Shown piece after piece: positions 59,661 through 64,000 of a DNA stretch of 64,000 nt. The translations under genes were made by a program, and so were the position numbers. Below the pieces are notes generated by a model. It did not search any database, was not told the origin of the DNA, and was given only the letters and a program-made list of their open reading frames with translations. Each line of letters starts with the position of its first letter. Within the stretch, counting starts at the first letter, position 1. The DNA comes from Heliocidaris erythrogramma (lineage: Eukaryota; Echinodermata; Echinoidea; Camarodonta; Echinometridae): the NCBI GenBank assembly GCA_025617745.1, contig CM046857.1:23599237-23663236 (forward strand). The letters run 5' to 3'.

Positions 59661-60934
59661 TTTTATTTTAGTCTGATTTTCTTCTAATAAAATAAGGATG
59701 ATTTGTCAAACTTTTTCTCGCTCTGTCGCAATGCGACTTTGCAAAATAATATTGTAATTGAATTACGCGTTTTGAAGCTAACCGTCAAAAGGAATTCAAA
59801 GGTATTACGGGGCACGTGAACAGTCAAACAGAACAAATTTGAACGCTCTCTTACATTATGAATTGAATATAAAACTGAAATACCTTCAAACATAGAAGTT
59901 TATGCATTTATTATAAAGAATTATAAATAATTAATCTGTCTAAACACTTTCAGTCAAAACGGAATGAAGCAAATAGTTTTGCTCGCTCGCGAGTATCCAT
60001 GACTCTTTGTGCTGTTGTTACAATATCACTACAGTAATGCTTCTGATAATAAACTTCAACCAGAAGCATAATTTGCAAATCATGAACGGATGTGTTCATG
60101 GAACATCCGACGTGCTACCCCCACGGCCCCACCCTTCTGACGCAAATTATAGGGCCTGATAAATGATTTTTTTTTTTCTTGATCACTATTGGCTCGGGTA
60201 TTTTCTCCCCCCCCCCCCCCCCCTTCGAGGCAAGGCCCACATACGCCATTGTGTATGATGGATCCTTACGATTAGGAACAGAGCCTTTGATTTCATCCTT
60301 ACCTTTATTTCACTGTCACCATAATGTTCCTCTTATATTTCCAGATCGGCAACACACATTTTCACACCAAGAAGTTCAACTGCGCTGAATGAATTCTGAC
60401 ACCGTTAAAGACTTGATTTCAAATTATTTACATGGCGCACCAAAGCAGTCTGCATTGTCTCCACCTTGAATGAACTTTTGAATGTTCATTTTAAGTAAAC
60501 AATGAATACTCAGTTTTCTACAAGAGAAACAGCGAGTTTAATGCCTCTGCTTATGGATTTTCATTAAGCGAATTTGACGTCAAGTGTTAGATGAATGGAC
60601 ATTTCGACGAATTCAGCTAGCAATCGATATCATAATAGTAACAAATAGTTGGATACTAGGATATCACTTCATTGATTGTCCATAAGGCTTTTTATAACAA
60701 ACGGAAGGTCTACTCGCCCAAAAGTTCCAGCACCAGTTATCATCAAATAATGAGAAACGTTTACTGCAGCATGCGTTTCATTTTGTATTATGTATTGTGA
60801 TTTAGAGCTTAGAAACTACCTACTGTTGCTTGTTTGACCATCAGTGGATTTGCATTCTTGATACAATAATATTTTCCAAATAAAGCGACATCAAGTTGCA
60901 AACTCGTGATATGTTTGAGCACCACTAAGCCACC
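59661..60934. other. Non-repetitive flank upstream of the Ig-like gene
   Basis: About 1.27 kb of apparently unique sequence without a supported gene. A C-run at 60207-60223 followed by CACATACGCCATTGTG resembles another degraded GTGGCGTAT-type element end. The last 100 bases lead into a good start context. A CCAAATAAAG word at about 60876 is the only weak core-promoter-like candidate; no promoter is called. Confidence 0.5.
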
Positions 60935-61936
60935 ATGAGGTTGTCAGTAATTTTTGTAGCTGCATTGGTCATATCAACCAGGTGTAATGCGGAAACACAT
61001 TCTGCTTTAGAGGGAGAAATTGTAAATTTGAACTTTGTATATCCATGTGACAGTGTAAAAGTCACTTTACAATATGGATACAGAGTACCGTTTTACACTT
61101 TGGCTAATTCAGAATATCTCTCACTACATTCCGATCAAATAAACAGATTCCAAGTCAATAATAAAAATGAAAGCCGCAATTGCTCACTCCATCTCAGCAT
61201 CAATCCAGTTTTGAGAGGGGATACTGGAACATATATTCTTTTTTGGTTTGACGACAATGATGACACAGGTTCAATTGAGAGAATTGCCTTGCATGTAGAT
61301 TTTCCCCCTGGTAAGGCATCATGTACACCTAGTGAAGAGCAAACGGTTGAGAATTTTGTAGCACTGCTTTGCTCAGCTCCAGTTGGGAGTGTACCAGGTC
61401 AGATCGAATGCTATCAAAATGGAAATACATCACTGTCTATAACAGCACCTATAGAATCAGATAGAGTTTTAAAACAAACAATTTTGGTTAAAAGTAAGTC
61501 ATACCCTGTATTTTGTTGTTCCTCTACATGGGACCAGCTTAAACATATGTGTGAATGTAATGATTTCCACTGGGATTCTGTTCATAACACCACAATACCT
61601 ATTACCGCCATGGTAGACCCTTGCGCTTCTACCTCAACAATACCGAGTCGTACCGAGACAAGTGAGGTTAATCCCTCAGGTCTCAGATCAACGCAGGCAG
61701 TGCTAGAAAGCATTACCAGCATTAAAACAACCAGTTCAGTGTCTGGGCAACATGTGCTCAGTAGCATGATCACTCTGGTTATTATTCTTTCTTCAGTTAT
61801 TTTGACTGTAGGACTATTAATTTCATGCAAAGTTCGGCTAATAAATAAGGAAAAGTGTTCAAAAAAGAAACATTATAATAACAGAAACGGAAATACGTAC
61901 ATTAAACCCTTCCCAAGTGAAGAAATATCAGTGTAG
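60935..61936 (+). CDS. Single-pass membrane protein with Ig-like ectodomain
   Basis: Single 333-codon frame; the ATG sits in a strong start context (GCCACCATGAGG). Residues 1-19 look like a signal peptide. Residues about 24-123 resemble a V-type Ig domain, with C38, the strand-E-like CSLHLSINPV and the DTGTY motif (96-100). The usual cysteine two residues after the Tyr is missing; C83 is the only other cysteine in the domain. Residues about 125-225 form a second, cysteine-rich region (C130, C146, C159, C194, C195, C206, C208). N-glycosylation sites occur at NES, NCS, NTS and NTT. A Ser/Thr-rich stalk (230-275), a membrane span (about 278-297) and a basic 36-residue tail without an ITAM or ITIM follow. 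A cell-surface receptor or adhesion role is inferred; I do not recognise the family. The absence of introns is odd for such a protein and could mean a retrocopy or a lineage-specific single-exon family. Confidence 0.8.
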   Translation: MRLSVIFVAALVISTRCNAETHSALEGEIVNLNFVYPCDSVKVTLQYGYRVPFYTLANSEYLSLHSDQINRFQVNNKNESRNCSLHLSINPVLRGDTGTYILFWFDDNDDTGSIERIALHVDFPPGKASCTPSEEQTVENFVALLCSAPVGSVPGQIECYQNGNTSLSITAPIESDRVLKQTILVKSKSYPVFCCSSTWDQLKHMCECNDFHWDSVHNTTIPITAMVDPCASTSTIPSRTETSEVNPSGLRSTQAVLESITSIKTTSSVSGQHVLSSMITLVIILSSVILTVGLLISCKVRLINKEKCSKKKHYNNRNGNTYIKPFPSEEISV

Positions 61937-63588
61937 GCTCACTAAAATGAAGAGACCGAATCATGCCTCTGCCCTGAAGCCAACTACAACCATAATCAAT
62001 TTATTATTAATTTATGATTGTGTTATCAGTAATATATTTTTGGGTTTGTTTACATAATCCGTAAATCATATCAGACGTGAATATACAACACTTCTATACA
62101 TAACGCATATCCTTTCTTTATTGACCTGTCCTTTATTTCCCCTCTCTTTCTCCCCTACTCCCACACGATTCATGTCTTATGTACCCGTGTTTTGATTGTA
62201 TTAATGATGTAGTGTAATGGATGGAGAAGGGGTGGGGGGGGGGGGGGGGGGTCATGTGAGTATCTGACATGTCAACATTCTTGTATTATATTCCCATTTT
62301 CGCCTTTTCTTCTCCTTTTTATCTTTACTACATTTTTCTTTCAGTGAAAAAAAACAACAAAGAAAAGGAACAGTTATATATAAGGTATATTTTCAGTTGT
62401 TTAATATTTTTTTTCGCCCATGAAGGTATACATTTTCGCAGATAACGTAAAGGTATATTTTTGTATATATTAAGTATACAAATATTATATGCATGTGTAA
62501 AACTCTTTGTTCTTCCATGAATGTAAACATTTTTTCCATATACGTATATATATTTACCTGTAAATTGTAACAGTTTCTGTTTATATACTTTATTCATGAT
62601 TGTAATGTTTCTATTTTTGGTATATCTGTTGATTTCACAGAAAAAAAAATGGATAAAAGAATACTTAAAAAAAAAAAATACTCAATTATCTCATCATGTA
62701 GACTTTAAATCATTGGACATGGGTCTATGATGTACAAGCTTTGCTTTTTCATAGACTGGTTTGCTTTATGTCCCCTTTTCAGCATTACAGTAAAGTAAAA
62801 TTGATTCCTAGTTTCTCGTCCGAGTTTTTCGAAAATTAGGAGGAGGGGTTATTTAATATTTGATATTTTTTCCACACATAAAAATACTACTGGGTCAATT
62901 TCAACAATTTCTTATAATATCATTTCATTTGTACATGCATCCCAGAGGCTCAAAACAATGGGAAATTTCATTTTTGTTAATTCATTGTCCAGCTGTCCTC
63001 ATGCTTAGATATATTTCATTTTGGAACAAAAATATCAAATTAGAAAAAAAAATTGAGGCGGCGGCGGTCAAAGGAAGGAGGAGGGGCGAGAAACTAGGAA
63101 TTCATGTTATTTGGCCTTACTATAATATTTTCATGTACATTACAACTGGCTTTGTCTTGTTAGTTGATCAACTATAGTGATGAACGGTTTGTTATTATCA
63201 TTCTTGACAATGCTTGCTCAACTTGTCAATGTAAATTTTGTTTGTTAATTTAATTTATGATAACGTTGATATTAAGTTGTGTATTCTGTTTATCTTACTT
63301 TAATGAGCATGAGGAAAATCATTTTGTTTTATGTGATTTCATTTTCCTGTCTATTTGATTAAGTTTTCAAATATACCTGTATGCTAACATGAATCAGTAG
63401 TCCATTAGGCATAAGAATATACTTCATAATAATGTGGGTTGGTAAAAATACACCTGTAAGATATACCCCCCTCCCCCATGCTAAAAATATTTCTACAAGT
63501 TGGGCTGTAAAAAAGTTGCACAAGATATTTTGTTAATAGAGTCAGGTACAAGTAGGCCCTCACAATTGCCAGTGATATATGCTTCCAT
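61937..63588. other. Downstream flank of the Ig-like gene
   Basis: No further gene supported. A G-run lies at 62233-62252, A-runs at 62640-62685, and short AT-rich frames show no domain. No AATAAA was seen close after the stop codon, so the 3' end of the transcript is not placed. Confidence 0.5.
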
Positions 63589-63625
63589 GGGCGGATCCAG
63601 CAATGTGGGGGGGGGGGGGGTATAC
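63589..63625 (+). repeat. Element end: CATGGGCGGATCCAG next to a G-run
   Basis: The layout GGGCGGATCCAG, AATGT, then a run of 14 G is like other GTGGCG(G/T)ATCC-type ends in the window. No partner end was found before the window stops. Confidence 0.5.
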
Positions 63626-63940
63626 TTCCTCCCCTCTTAAACTCCATGGGGTATGAGTGAATTTATTTCCAGATACAACTTTCTTCTCAAAGGAAGGGAT
63701 GGTCTATTCGGCTTTCAGATGCCATTTGCTGGCTCTGCTTGTTTTATCTATCCAGTTGTAAGTTTCTTTCGTAGGTGAACCCAATATGCACTGATATACA
63801 AACGGCATTTTTGTTGAATCAACCTTCTTGGTAGTTTCTTTGAGAATTCAACTGAGTATGTATATAGTTTATATATATAATGCGAAAGAAAGTTCTACGA
63901 GAGTTGCCAAAGCTGTTGTATATGTTATTTCCTCACAATA

Positions 63941-63943
63941 GTT

Positions 63944-63979
<36 letters not shown>

Positions 63980-64000
63980 GGTGTGTGTGTGTGTGTGTGT
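63941..64000. repeat. (AT)n-(GT)n microsatellite
   Basis: TATATATA passes into GTGTGTGT, with one GGGT interruption, and runs to the window edge. Confidence 0.95.

Noticed and set aside
61582-61830. 82-codon minus-strand frame
   Set aside because: It is a shadow of the Ig-like gene on the opposite strand, with no domain.

Overview
This is eukaryotic, repeat-dominated nuclear DNA. AT-rich sequence, very long G/C and (GA)n tracts, dispersed ends of the GTGGCGTATCC type, a GTCGTCC/GTCGTGC minisatellite repeat, a Ty3/Gypsy element and CR1/Jockey-type LINE remains all point to a marine invertebrate. An echinoderm-like deuterostome is my best guess, but no single gene proves it. No bacterial features, CRISPR arrays or intact RNA genes were seen.

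Layout. 1-3.47 kb: a diverged inverted satellite monomer, a tRNA-derived SINE, and a minisatellite arranged as a large inverted repeat. 3.47-14.45 kb: about 51 units of a ~216-bp satellite with a 22-bp internal subrepeat and clear higher-order duplications. 14.8-59.7 kb: a second tandem family, unit about 0.96 kb, that is cut open by a series of insertions. At five large breaks the array sequence stops, foreign DNA follows, and the array resumes at the same base with a short target-site duplication (TSD). The five are a 928-bp foldback element (16803-17730), an 8.6-kb hAT-like composite (17852-26428), an 8.7-kb Ty3/Gypsy retrotransposon (27196-35923), a 3.9-kb TIR element (35942-39844) and a 2.9-kb TIR element carrying its own ~190-bp satellite (42180-45044). 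A SINE fragment and a 209-bp palindromic MITE also sit in array units.

Second-level nesting. The hAT-like composite holds a CR1/Jockey-type LINE split by a 1578-bp solo-LTR-like insertion (TSD GATAC). It also holds a dispersed marine repeat that contains foldback arms, which in turn contain a MITE with tRNA-like arms. The Gypsy 5' LTR is split by a 1031-bp TIR element with a 9-bp TSD; this carries the first part of a RecQ-type helicase gene. Its pol is split by a 2.2-kb TIR element. The 3.9-kb element contains an 8-bp-TSD MITE whose empty site survives in a neighbouring duplicate.

Genes. The one convincing host gene is a single-exon 333-codon ORF at 60935-61936 (+): signal peptide, Ig-like ectodomain, Ser/Thr-rich stalk, one membrane span, basic tail. 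All other coding sequence belongs to mobile elements. Gypsy gag looks intact. Its pol has at least three frameshifts plus an insertion, and the 5' LTR has lost its U5 end with the primer-binding site, so the copy is dead. The helicase fragment is the most interesting piece, because it links a TIR transposon to a RecQ-like N-terminus.
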